Shown in pieces: positions 7,269 to 13,219 of a DNA stretch of 24,022 nucleotides. The stretch covers positions 1-24,022 of the forward strand of contig JBFMBG010000056.1 of NCBI GenBank assembly GCA_040755215.1, in the 5' to 3' direction. The stretch's first letter is position 1. Each line of letters starts with the position of its first letter. Under the pieces are notes generated by a model. It did no database searches and was not told the origin of the DNA. It worked only from the letters and a program-made list of their open reading frames with translations. The DNA comes from JAIMBK01 sp040755215. Lineage in GTDB: Bacteria; Bacillota; Desulfotomaculia; Desulfotomaculales; Nap2-2B. The translations under genes were made by a program, and so were the position numbers.

Positions 7269-8477
7269 GTGAGGAGATTGAATCTATCGCTGCTGCTTTT
7301 GCTGGGTACGGGGCACCTGGTTACGGATCTTGCCCAGGGCGCCCTGCCGGTAATCAACCTCTTTCTGGCAGAGGCCCTAAAACTGAGTTACTTCCAGGTA
7401 GGCATCATTTCTTTGTCTTTTACCTTCAGCTCGGCGATTATCCAGCCGGTTTTCGGTTTTTTCAGCGACCGGATTAAACTTGCCTGGCTGCTTCCCCTGG
7501 GCTGTTTTTTAAGCGGGCTGGGTCTGGCCCTTACGGGAACCGCCCCTGCCTACTGGTTATTGTTAATCCTGGTGCTGGTCAGCGGGCTGGGTGTGGCCGG
7601 GTACCACCCGGAGGGGTCGAAAACGGCTTTTCTGGCCAGCGGCGCCGAAAACCGTTTCTTATCCATGTCGATTTTTTCTGTCGGCGGGAACGTGGGGATC
7701 GGCCTGGGTCCGGTGATTGCTTACTTCTTGTTGGGGCATTTTGGCTTAAAAGGCACAGTTGGTTTGCTGGCGCCGGGAATGGCCATCGCCGTCATTTTTC
7801 TGACAGTCGGACAAAAAATTAATGATTTATACCGGCCCGTTGCCGGATCTTTGCCGGAAAGAAAGACCCAACCGAAAAGCGGGGTTGTCTCCATTCCCCT
7901 GGTCCTGATTATTCTTTACGTTACTGCCAGGTCCTGGATCCACGCCGGGCTGGTAACCTATTACCCCTTTTATTGCGTAAATTACCTGGGGATGGACAAA
8001 ACGTACGCCAGCACCGCGCTGACGGTATTTTTAATGGCCGGGGCGCTGGGGACCTTTTTAGGCGGTCCCATCGCCGACCGCTGGGGAGATAAGGCGGTGC
8101 TGGCCGGTTCCATGCTTTTTTCCGCGCTTTCGATTTCCCCCTTTGTGCTGAGCAAAAGCGCCGCGGCCGGCCTGTTTTTTGCCGCTTTGGCCGGCGCCGT
8201 TTTGATTGCCACCTTTTCCACCACCGTTGTTTACGGGCAGCGCCTGCTGCCGGATCACGTGGGGATGGCCTCCGGCCTGATGCTCGGCTTTGCCATCGGG
8301 ATGGGCAGCGTGGGTGTTTCCGTTCTCGGCTACCTGGCCGACCACCTGGGACTGCCGGCGGTGATGAGGATTATATCTTTGCTGCCGGCCGCGGGACTAG
8401 GCCTTGCCTTGCTTCTTCCGCACCTGGGCAGGCCGGCGGCAGGCCAAAAAAGTGCTCTCAAAACCACCTCCGGTTAA
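7269..8477 (+). CDS. MFS transporter, fosmidomycin-resistance (Fsr) type
   Basis: This is a 12-helix major facilitator protein of about 402 aa in the inner membrane. The first helix has GHLVTDLAQGALPVINLF and the fourth region GLGVAGYHPEGSKTAF; both are close to the GHxxxDxxQGxLP and HPEG signatures of the fosmidomycin-resistance subfamily. An A-motif-like GFFSDR follows helix 2, and a second, GGPIADRWGDK, follows helix 8. The family exports small drugs, but many anaerobe members have unknown substrates. The start is uncertain. GTG at 7269 sits at the predicted transcription start, and the only Shine-Dalgarno-like bases (GGTGAGGAG) overlap it and lie too close to TTG at 7278. The gene appears monocistronic, with the c-di-GMP riboswitch starting 115 bp downstream. 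Confidence 0.88.
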   Translation: MRRLNLSLLLLLGTGHLVTDLAQGALPVINLFLAEALKLSYFQVGIISLSFTFSSAIIQPVFGFFSDRIKLAWLLPLGCFLSGLGLALTGTAPAYWLLLILVLVSGLGVAGYHPEGSKTAFLASGAENRFLSMSIFSVGGNVGIGLGPVIAYFLLGHFGLKGTVGLLAPGMAIAVIFLTVGQKINDLYRPVAGSLPERKTQPKSGVVSIPLVLIILYVTARSWIHAGLVTYYPFYCVNYLGMDKTYASTALTVFLMAGALGTFLGGPIADRWGDKAVLAGSMLFSALSISPFVLSKSAAAGLFFAALAGAVLIATFSTTVVYGQRLLPDHVGMASGLMLGFAIGMGSVGVSVLGYLADHLGLPAVMRIISLLPAAGLGLALLLPHLGRPAAGQKSALKTTSG

Positions 8478-8534
8478 GCAGGAACGGCGTATTTTGTTGC
8501 ATATTGTCATAATTTTTATCATACTTGCGGGTGA

Positions 8535-8562
8535 TTGTAATAAATATGAAGTATGGTATGAT
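8535..8562 (+). promoter_or_regulatory. Promoter of the riboswitch-regulator transcript
   Basis: TTGTAA at 8535-8540 and TATGAT at 8557-8562 are separated by 16 bp. Initiation near 8569 would produce a leader that includes the complete aptamer at 8592-8688. Confidence 0.6.
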
Positions 8563-8591
8563 GTTAAGAAAGAAGAAAAAATTTCCTCCAA

Positions 8592-8688
8592 ATCCTATAC
8601 CGAAAGGGCCATCTACCGTTTAAGGTAGAGCGCAAAGCCAGGTCTGGTTCTATTTGTATCCTGGGTGACTGGCTGCCGAAGATAGGAT
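8592..8688 (+). promoter_or_regulatory. Cyclic-di-GMP class I (GEMM-I) riboswitch aptamer
   Basis: The leader matches the GEMM-I consensus in order: AAAGGGC (8603-8609), a first hairpin TCTACC/GGTAGA (8612-8629), the hallmark GCGCAAAGCCA (8630-8640), a second stem CCAGG/CCTGG, and the closing GGTGACTGGCTGCCG (8664-8678). The outer P1 stem forms between ATCCTAT at 8592-8598 and ATAGGAT at 8682-8688. The first G of GGGC corresponds, in my alignment, to the G that recognises c-di-GMP, where cGAMP-selective variants carry A. An unusual point is the six-base loop of the first hairpin in place of the common GNRA tetraloop. The P1 3' strand is shared with the terminator at 8680-8709, so ligand binding should prevent termination. 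Confidence 0.85.
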
Positions 8689-8709
8689 AAAAATTTATCC
8701 TATCTTTTT
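8680..8709 (+). terminator. Riboswitch-controlled intrinsic terminator
   Basis: AGATAGGATAAA at 8680-8691 is a perfect reverse complement of TTTATCCTATCT at 8694-8705, followed by further T residues. Its left arm contains the whole P1 3' strand of the aptamer (8682-8688), so terminator and ligand-bound P1 are mutually exclusive. This predicts a genetic ON response to c-di-GMP. Confidence 0.88.
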
Positions 8710-8768
8710 ATTTTCAAGTAACCTTTCTCCTTAAATTTCCCCCATCTATTGTGGCGAGGAGGTTTAAA

Positions 8769-9506
8769 ATGCAAAGAGTGCGGCTGTTGGTGCTCAGCGA
8801 GCGGGAAGCGGTATATCGTGGCCTGACGGCGATCCTCACCTCTTTGGGCAGCTTTGAAATCGTGGGCAAACCGCAAGCCGGGCTGGATGCTGCCGCCGAG
8901 GCGCAGCGCAGCCAGCCTGACGCGGTGCTTTATGAGATGGCCCCCGGAGAAGAAGGTTTAAGAGTGATCAGGTTTTTAAAAGAGGCCTGCCCGTGTACCG
9001 TGATTATTGTTTTTATGGAGAACGACGCGCCCGCTGAAGTGCGGGCGGCAATCGCCGCCGGGGCAGACAGTTGCCTGGTGAAAACAATGCTGCCCGGTCA
9101 ACTGGCCAAGGCGGTGGAGTTGATTTGTCTGGCTGGGGTATGCTGCTTTCCCGGCTCTTTGAAACGGCTGCTCAACGGTTCCGGTGACCACTGTTATGGC
9201 GGCAACGGGGACAACCCGGCGGAAAAGAAAAGATGCAACGTCGCTCACCCCGGTCTGGAGTTAAAAGCCAGATTTCCCCTCACCAACCGCGAGTTAGAGA
9301 TCTACCACCTGCTCACCCTCAATTACACCAACAAAGACATCGCCAAAAAACTCTACATCAGCGAACCGACGGTAAAAAGCCACGTAAGCAGCATCTTGCG
9401 CAAGCTGGGCTTGAACAACCGGACCCAGGTCCTGATGTACGAAATGCGCAAGTCTTTGCCCGTCCGCGGACCGGAACAAAAAAACAGTCTGGATGTAACT
9501 ATGTAA
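8769..9506 (+). CDS. LuxR/NarL-type regulator with degenerate receiver domain
   Basis: This 245-aa cytosolic DNA-binding protein has a receiver-like domain (about residues 3-125), a linker with several Cys/Gly, and a C-terminal LuxR-type helix-turn-helix (about 168-226) with LTNRELEIYHLL and YISEPTVKSHVSSILRKLG. The receiver looks inactive for phosphotransfer: the phospho-acceptor Asp is Glu56 in PDAVLYEMAPG, the usual acidic pair is Ser10-Glu11 and the conserved Thr/Ser position in VIIVFMEND is aromatic. Lys105 is kept. Glu at the acceptor site can mimic the phosphorylated form. ATG at 8769 is chosen for AGGAGG at 8757-8762; an in-frame GTG at 8751 lies before that site. No histidine kinase is nearby. 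Expression appears to be set by the c-di-GMP riboswitch. The adjacent SipW/TasA-like genes are the likely targets, by inference. Confidence 0.92.
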   Translation: MQRVRLLVLSEREAVYRGLTAILTSLGSFEIVGKPQAGLDAAAEAQRSQPDAVLYEMAPGEEGLRVIRFLKEACPCTVIIVFMENDAPAEVRAAIAAGADSCLVKTMLPGQLAKAVELICLAGVCCFPGSLKRLLNGSGDHCYGGNGDNPAEKKRCNVAHPGLELKARFPLTNRELEIYHLLTLNYTNKDIAKKLYISEPTVKSHVSSILRKLGLNNRTQVLMYEMRKSLPVRGPEQKNSLDVTM

Positions 9507-9605
9507 TCCCTTGCTGTAAAACAGGAAACCCCTTCATTTTAGTTTATTCTTCTCGTTTTCCCCTTAAAAATTTCCTGTAATTAAAGAGGGTTTTTCTTTG
9601 CTCAA

Positions 9606-9648
9606 GGGTGCGGCCCCAAATAAAAGGCCGGAACCTTTTTTTATTTTT
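9606..9648 (+). terminator. Probable terminator of the regulator gene
   Basis: CGGCC at 9611-9615 pairs with GGCCG at 9626-9630, extendable with mismatches to GGGTG/GAACC. It is followed by TTTTTTTATTTTT. It would separate the regulator transcript from the signal-peptidase operon, which then needs its own promoter between about 9650 and 9800. Confidence 0.65.
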
Positions 9649-9772
9649 CAGGGGATTATTTTTCAGGGAATAATCATCCTCCGGAAGGATTCCCGAAGAG
9701 AAATATTCAATCCCGCAAATCGTCCCCCTGGTGGATGTATGGTCAAAATCCAGGTGCTAAAATCCAGGTGCT
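9641..9772 (+). promoter_or_regulatory. Repeat-rich upstream region of the signal-peptidase operon
   Basis: Two direct repeats and one dyad are packed here. TTATTTTTCAGGG occurs at 9641-9653 and 9656-9668. GGGAAT (9666-9671) and ATTCCC (9689-9694) form an interrupted dyad, and ATCCT/AGGAT (9676-9680/9686-9690) lies within it. AAAATCCAGGTGCT is duplicated in tandem at 9745-9758 and 9759-9772. A TAAAAT at 9758-9763 could be a -10, but no good -35 is seen at the right distance, as expected for an activator-dependent promoter. These are candidate operator sites for the LuxR-type regulator; that assignment is inference. Confidence 0.4.
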
Positions 9773-9807
9773 GAGATTAGGGCCAAATCTGCTAAGGGGG
9801 AATGATT

Positions 9808-10416
9808 TTGAGCAAACGGAAGCCGGTCCGCAGAGTGCTGGATGGGGCAGGCAATATTGTCTTTGCCTGTTTGCTGCTGGTTATGGTTGTGCTCGTCTTC
9901 TATGCGGTCAAGAGCAAAGTCGAAGGCGGCGTGCCCACGGTGGCCGGGCACAAGCTGTACCTGGTTTTAAGCGGCAGCATGAGCCCAACTTTCGACGCCG
10001 GCAGCATTGTAGCGGTAAAGCCGGTAGCGCCGCAGGAAGTGCGGCCGGGCGACATCATTACTTTTAAGGACCCTGACGATCCGAAGACAACGGTTACCCA
10101 CCGGGTAGTGAAGGCTTCCGGCCAGGGCGGCGCTTTGAGCTTTATAACCAAAGGCGACGCCAACGACACGGAAGACCTCAAGCCCCTGCCGGCCGGGAAT
10201 GTGATCGGAAAAGTATCTTTTGCTGTCCCGTATGCCGGTTACCTGGCAAATTTCGCCAAATCAAAGAAGGGCCTGCTGGTTTTAATGATCCTTCCCGGAC
10301 TGGTCATCATCGCTTTTGAACTGCGCAGCCTTTTCCGGTATGTGGCCGAGGCGGAGCAAGCGGAGAAGCTGAAAAAAGAAGCGCATCTTCGGGAAGAAGT
10401 CCAGCCGAAAACGTAA
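9808..10416 (+). CDS. sipW: SipW-type (ER/archaeal-like) signal peptidase I
   Basis: This membrane-bound type I signal peptidase of about 202 aa cleaves special secretory precursors such as TasA in Bacillus. An N-terminal membrane segment (about residues 17-35) precedes the catalytic Ser57 in LVLSGSMSPTF. The general base is His98 in TVTHRVV rather than Lys, and KGDAND supplies Asp117 or Asp120; this Ser-His-Asp set marks the ER/SipW branch. A second membrane helix near 154-172 ends the protein, followed by a charged cytoplasmic tail. TTG at 9808 is preferred because AAGGGGG at 9794-9800 lies 7 nt upstream; the in-frame ATG at 9802 is only 1 nt from it. Five downstream genes encode proteins with matching SipW-type signal peptides, so it is probably the dedicated processing enzyme of this locus. 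Confidence 0.93.
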   Translation: MSKRKPVRRVLDGAGNIVFACLLLVMVVLVFYAVKSKVEGGVPTVAGHKLYLVLSGSMSPTFDAGSIVAVKPVAPQEVRPGDIITFKDPDDPKTTVTHRVVKASGQGGALSFITKGDANDTEDLKPLPAGNVIGKVSFAVPYAGYLANFAKSKKGLLVLMILPGLVIIAFELRSLFRYVAEAEQAEKLKKEAHLREEVQPKT

Positions 10417-10489
10417 CCCCTGGTCAATGAACAGCAAGGTGACGAAAGGTCTGATTAACCTGTTCGGGTAAGTTTCGGGTAAGCAATTT

Positions 10490-10575
10490 CCGGCGCCGTT
10501 TTGCCCAAGGCGGCGCCGGTGGAAAAGTTCACTAATAAAAGGGGGTGTTTAATCAAAACCAAATGGTTTGATTAA
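10490..10575 (+). promoter_or_regulatory. Two intercistronic hairpins between sipW and first TasA-like gene
   Basis: CCGGCGCCG at 10490-10498 pairs perfectly with CGGCGCCGG at 10511-10519. A second hairpin joins TTAATCAAAACC (10549-10560) to GGTTTGATTAA (10565-10575) around AAAT, with one bulge. Neither has a T-tract. They may protect or process the mRNA so that the major subunit gene is expressed more strongly than the peptidase. Just upstream is a tandem TTCGGGTAAG repeat (about 10462-10484). Confidence 0.5.
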
Positions 10576-10633
10576 CGGCACTTTTACCTAAGTACTGGCT
10601 TTAGAATTTAAATTTGGAAAGGAGGAAAAGGTT

Positions 10634-11248
10634 GTGCGGAAAAAGATTTACCTCAGCATGATCCTTGTCATCCTTGCCTCGGCCCTGGTGGGCGGCGCCA
10701 CCTTCGCCCTGTTTACCGATCAGGCGACCAACAGCGGCAACACCTTCACTGCCGGGACAGTAGATGTGAACCTGGGGGGAACTTTGCCCTTCAACGTAAC
10801 CAATATGGCGCCCGGCGACTCAGCCACCAGGTACGTGGAAATCAGGAACGACGGCACTCTGGATATGCTTTTCAGGGGGTATGTAACGGCTACCACCAAC
10901 ACTGCGGTAGGCGGTGCAACTTTTGCCGACCAGCTCCAGGTGACCGTAACTTTGCATCCATCTGACTATGCGACCCCTCCCGGCTATACTGCTTATGGGC
11001 CTCCAGACGGAGTAATCTATAGCGGGCCCCTCAGCGGCTTGATTGGCGTAGACAACGCCCTGGACAACGTGGACGCGGCGTTTGTTGATGGCTGGCCGCT
11101 CATGCCGGGCTATGTCGCGGTCTACAAGATGGTTGTAGGGCTGCCCCTTGAGACCGGCAACGAATGGCAAAACGCGCAATTCGTGGGCAACCTCGTCGCA
11201 GAAGGAACGCAGTTTGCGCATCAGGAACAGGGCAGCGTGCAATGGTAA
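10634..11248 (+). CDS. TasA/camelysin-like secreted protein 1 with SipW-type signal peptide
   Basis: This 204-aa precursor begins MRKKIYLSMILVILASALVG, then GGATFALFTDQATNSGNTF and TAGTVDVN. This layout of short basic start, hydrophobic core and A-x-FxD around the cleavage site, then TFxxGTxDV, is the SipW-cognate pattern seen in TasA and camelysin. The mature part should be a beta-sandwich; MAPGDSATRYVEIRNDGTLDMLF corresponds to the conserved L-P-G-D...NxGxL strand pair, interrupted here only for reading: MAPGDSA and RNDGTLDMLF are the key parts. In Bacillus TasA forms extracellular matrix fibres. The GTG start at 10634 follows AGGAGG at 10620-10625. It is the first of three tandem paralogs downstream of sipW, and shares a 42-nt block, 41 identical, with the next gene. 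Function here is inferred from family and context. Confidence 0.85.
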   Translation: MRKKIYLSMILVILASALVGGATFALFTDQATNSGNTFTAGTVDVNLGGTLPFNVTNMAPGDSATRYVEIRNDGTLDMLFRGYVTATTNTAVGGATFADQLQVTVTLHPSDYATPPGYTAYGPPDGVIYSGPLSGLIGVDNALDNVDAAFVDGWPLMPGYVAVYKMVVGLPLETGNEWQNAQFVGNLVAEGTQFAHQEQGSVQW

Positions 11249-11299
11249 TCCTTCCCCGCAGGTATCGGGAAGGATAAATCTCGGGGTTTCAACCCTGAG
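11248..11299 (+). promoter_or_regulatory. Two hairpins between TasA-like genes 1 and 2
   Basis: ATCCTTCCC at 11248-11256 pairs with GGGAAGGAT at 11267-11275, and CTCGGGGTT at 11280-11288 pairs with AACCCTGAG at 11291-11299 with one G-T pair. An A-run rather than a T-run follows. The first starts at the stop codon of gene 1. A partial terminator or a stabilising 3' structure that tunes subunit ratios is plausible. Confidence 0.5.
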
Positions 11300-11335
11300 T
11301 TAAAAAAAGCAGCTTTGCAAAGGAGGTAAAAATCC

Positions 11336-11833
11336 TTGAAAACAAAGATTTATTTAAGCCTTTTAATCATTGCTCTGGCTTCGGCCCTGGTGGGCGGCGC
11401 CACCTTTGCCCTGTTTACCGATACGGCCACCAACGCAGACAACACCTTCGCCACCGGCACAGTGGACGTGTCCGCAGGCGACCAGAACTATAGCGTTCCA
11501 ATTGGCAACATGGCGCCTGGGGATAACATTGCTGGTACATTCACCGTAACTAACAGCGGTACCCTGAAGATCTGGTTCAAGGTAACCGCGAATGCGAGCG
11601 GCGCTCTGTTTACTGCGTCGACCTGTTCCCACGGCACCGGGCCGGCCGCCGTGGCCATTGACGCCGCCGACACCGGCTGGATCGCCCTGGATCCCGGCGC
11701 CAGCCAGGAAATTAACTACACCGTGTCCCTGCCCCTGGCGGCCGACAACTGCTACCAGGGTGTAAGCGGCACCCTGTCCTTCACCGTGGATGCCGAGCAA
11801 TGGGCAAACAACCCGAATCCGGAGAATTCCTAA
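11336..11833 (+). CDS. TasA/camelysin-like secreted protein 2 with SipW-type signal peptide
   Basis: This 165-aa precursor starts MKTKIYLSLLIIALASALVG and continues GGATFALFTDTATNADNTFA with TGTVDVSAG. The mature domain shows the family strand pattern NMAPGDNIAGTFTVTNSGTL, then IWFKVTA, and later ALDPGASQEINYTVSLPL with a pair of cysteines in the region (TCSHG and NCYQG) that could form a disulfide outside the cell. It is the shortest and simplest paralog and the best candidate for a major fibre subunit. The TTG start at 11336 has the ribosome site AAAGGAGGT at 11319-11327. The signal-peptide coding region is nearly identical in DNA to that of gene 1, while the mature parts differ, which suggests tandem duplication followed by divergence or gene conversion. 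Confidence 0.85.
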   Translation: MKTKIYLSLLIIALASALVGGATFALFTDTATNADNTFATGTVDVSAGDQNYSVPIGNMAPGDNIAGTFTVTNSGTLKIWFKVTANASGALFTASTCSHGTGPAAVAIDAADTGWIALDPGASQEINYTVSLPLAADNCYQGVSGTLSFTVDAEQWANNPNPENS

Positions 11834-11853
11834 TTGCTGGATTTTGACGACTT

Positions 11854-11886
11854 AGGCGGCCGCGGCCTTTTCCGCCGCGGCCGCCT
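11854..11886 (+). promoter_or_regulatory. Perfect GC-rich 12-bp hairpin between TasA-like genes 2 and 3
   Basis: AGGCGGCCGCGG at 11854-11865 is a perfect reverse complement of CCGCGGCCGCCT at 11875-11886, with a 9-nt loop. No T-tract follows. It is very stable and could slow read-through into the third paralog or protect the upstream mRNA. Confidence 0.6.
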
Positions 11887-11911
11887 GTCCTAAAGAAAGC
11901 GGGTGAAAATT

Positions 11912-12538
11912 TTGCTGAGAAGAAAGATTTACCTTGTCCTGGTGCTTGTCGTCCTGGCCGCCTTCGCCGCCGGCGGGGCCACCTATGCCCTGTTCACCGA
12001 CGCGGCAAGCAACCAGCCCAACACGTTTACGGCCGGCACGGTGGACATCGGCGCCGACCGCGACCTGGGCGACCCCATCCCCGGCCCCATGTTCTACACG
12101 ACCAGGGATGAAGGCGGCTTCGCCGGACACCCGGGGTGGCCGGATCATGCCACCGGATTTTGGTGCCCGGGCATGAGCGCAATCAGACAGTTGATCGTTT
12201 ATAACGCCGGCACCCTTAATGTCCACCTGAAGGGTGTTTCGGCTGCGCTGAGCGGCATTGACGATCCGGCAACAGCCCGGGAATGGGCGGAAAATATGAA
12301 GGTCAAAATCTACGTCAGCAACGGCGGTGAGGTGCTGTACGACGGAACAATGGCCGCCTTGCTGGCCGGAGAAGTTCCTTTTGACCACGCGGTCTTTATC
12401 GGCGCCCAGCCCGGAGGAATGCCCCCGCCAAATGTGCACCTTTCTTTCGAGGTGATGATGGATCTCGCCGCCGGCAACAACCTGCAGGGACTTACTCCGG
12501 TAGTGAGTTTCTCCGTCCATGCGCAGCAGGCGGGTTAG
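11912..12538 (+). CDS. TasA/camelysin-like secreted protein 3 with SipW-type signal peptide
   Basis: This 208-aa precursor reads MLRRKIYLVLVLVVLAAFAA, then GGATYALFTDAASNQPNTF and TAGTVDIGA, clearly the same signal and first strand as paralogs 1 and 2. The mature region includes IVYNAGTLNVHLKGVSA, the family NxGTL strand, and LSFEVMMDLAAGNNLQG near the end, matching VSLPLAADNCYQG of paralog 2 in position. TTG at 11912 is chosen because GCGGGTGA (11899-11906) resembles the anti-Shine-Dalgarno partner at the right distance and gives the same MxRKIYL start as its paralogs; GTG at 11903 is the alternative. It overlaps, in a different frame, the remnant at 12540-12789. It is secreted and probably processed by the neighbouring SipW; subunit role is inferred. 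Confidence 0.82.
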   Translation: MLRRKIYLVLVLVVLAAFAAGGATYALFTDAASNQPNTFTAGTVDIGADRDLGDPIPGPMFYTTRDEGGFAGHPGWPDHATGFWCPGMSAIRQLIVYNAGTLNVHLKGVSAALSGIDDPATAREWAENMKVKIYVSNGGEVLYDGTMAALLAGEVPFDHAVFIGAQPGGMPPPNVHLSFEVMMDLAAGNNLQGLTPVVSFSVHAQQAG

Positions 12539-12539
12539 C

Positions 12540-12789
12540 TCTCCCGTTAATGGCGGGGGTATTGATAACTTCCATTACACGGTTACCGTGCTTTGCAACG
12601 GGACGGTAGTGGACAGTTTCAGCACCACCGCCTGGGGCAGCGGCACTGACCTGAAGACCAACCGGGTGGCAGACGGTCAGCCTCGACCTGACCGGGTACG
12701 AAGGGAAGACCCTGCAGACCGAGGTCAGCGCCGGCGGGACGTATGACACCGCCTATCCCACCTGGGTCTATTTCGACGGCATGGAATAA
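12540..12789 (+). pseudogene. Frameshifted remnant of a surface-protein C-terminus
   Basis: No intact gene is present, but two adjoining frames read like one beta-rich extracellular domain. The first runs from about 12540 with NFHYTVTVLCNGTVVDSF and TTAWGSGTDLKTNRVADG. Near 12675-12680 the sense shifts by +1, continuing SLDLTGYEGKTLQTEV and ending GGTYDTAYPTWVYFDGME before TAA at 12787-12789. The alternation of Thr/Val/Gly and the WVYFDGME ending suggest a carbohydrate-binding or Ig-like module, but I do not recognise the family. No start codon or ribosome site fits it, and its 5' end runs into the third TasA-like gene. It is probably the tail of a gene lost by deletion. Confidence 0.55.
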
Positions 12790-12832
12790 AGGCCGCCTAA
12801 GCGACAAATACAGGGATCTAAAATTGTTCATC

Positions 12833-12850
12833 AGCCGGCTTCGGCCGGCT
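12833..12850 (+). terminator. UUCG-tetraloop hairpin
   Basis: AGCCGGC at 12833-12839 and GCCGGCT at 12844-12850 enclose TTCG, giving a very stable C(UUCG)G hairpin. Only a short CTTTT follows. It may end or protect the transcript of the three TasA-like paralogs. The stretch from here to 12925 contains nothing else I can identify. Confidence 0.5.
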
Positions 12851-12925
12851 GCCTGCTTTTGGGTGCGCCCGGGATGAGCATTGCCGGTCAAGGGCGCGTT
12901 GCCGCACCCGCGCTGTGTCTTTTTT

Positions 12926-13182
12926 GAGGCCGCCTGGGAGCAGGGGATTAATACCGGGATGATTTTTAGCCGGTACGGTTGATTTTTTTCATCCCGCCGG
13001 GTAATAGTTTTCGAGAGTTGTGATTTGCTACTATCAAAGGGGGACAAAAGAACTCTGTGGTTGTCATCGACACAGCGGCGGCCGAAGATGAAATTAAGCA
13101 GGGCGATATAATCGCCTTCCGGGGGTCAGTATTTTTTATGCTGGTTATTCTGCCGGCGGTGCTGGCTTTTTGCTGGAAGTAA
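12926..13182 (+). pseudogene. Decayed second SipW-type signal peptidase
   Basis: The C-terminal half of a SipW-like peptidase can be traced. In one frame GMIFSRYG aligns with the GDIITF box, followed by an in-frame TGA at 12980. RRVIVFE (12995-13015) then aligns with THRVV, the catalytic His codon having become Arg (CGC). SKGDK (13034-13048) aligns with KGDAN. After a frameshift near 13048 the sense continues NSVVVIDTAAAEDEIKQGD and IIAFRG, then a membrane helix FFMLVILPAVLAFCWK and TAA at 13180-13182, aligning with the C-terminal helix of the intact peptidase (LLVLMILPGLVIIAF). The catalytic Ser box is not recognisable. An open stretch from GTG 13057 (41 aa) is left intact but lacks catalytic residues. 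A dyad CGGGATGA/TCATCCCG (12955-12996) lies within it. Confidence 0.65.
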
Positions 13183-13219
13183 AATTGCTTAAGAGGAAGG
13201 ATTTAAAGGAGAGATTGCC

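Noticed and set aside
8592..8688. Reading the riboswitch as a cGAMP-selective (GEMM-Ib) variant
   Set aside because: The discriminating position appears to be G (first G of GGGC) rather than A, which favours c-di-GMP, though this rests on a manual alignment.
10427..10471. 14-codon frame MNSKVTKGLINLFG after sipW, like the start of a signal peptidase
   Set aside because: Too short, without a good ribosome site; resemblance could be chance. It might be a stub of the decayed second peptidase but evidence is insufficient.
12980..12982. In-frame TGA in the decayed peptidase as a selenocysteine codon, given a YedF-like protein nearby
   Set aside because: The same frame also has a later frameshift and lost catalytic His, and the TGA aligns to no catalytic Cys. 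Decay explains all three.
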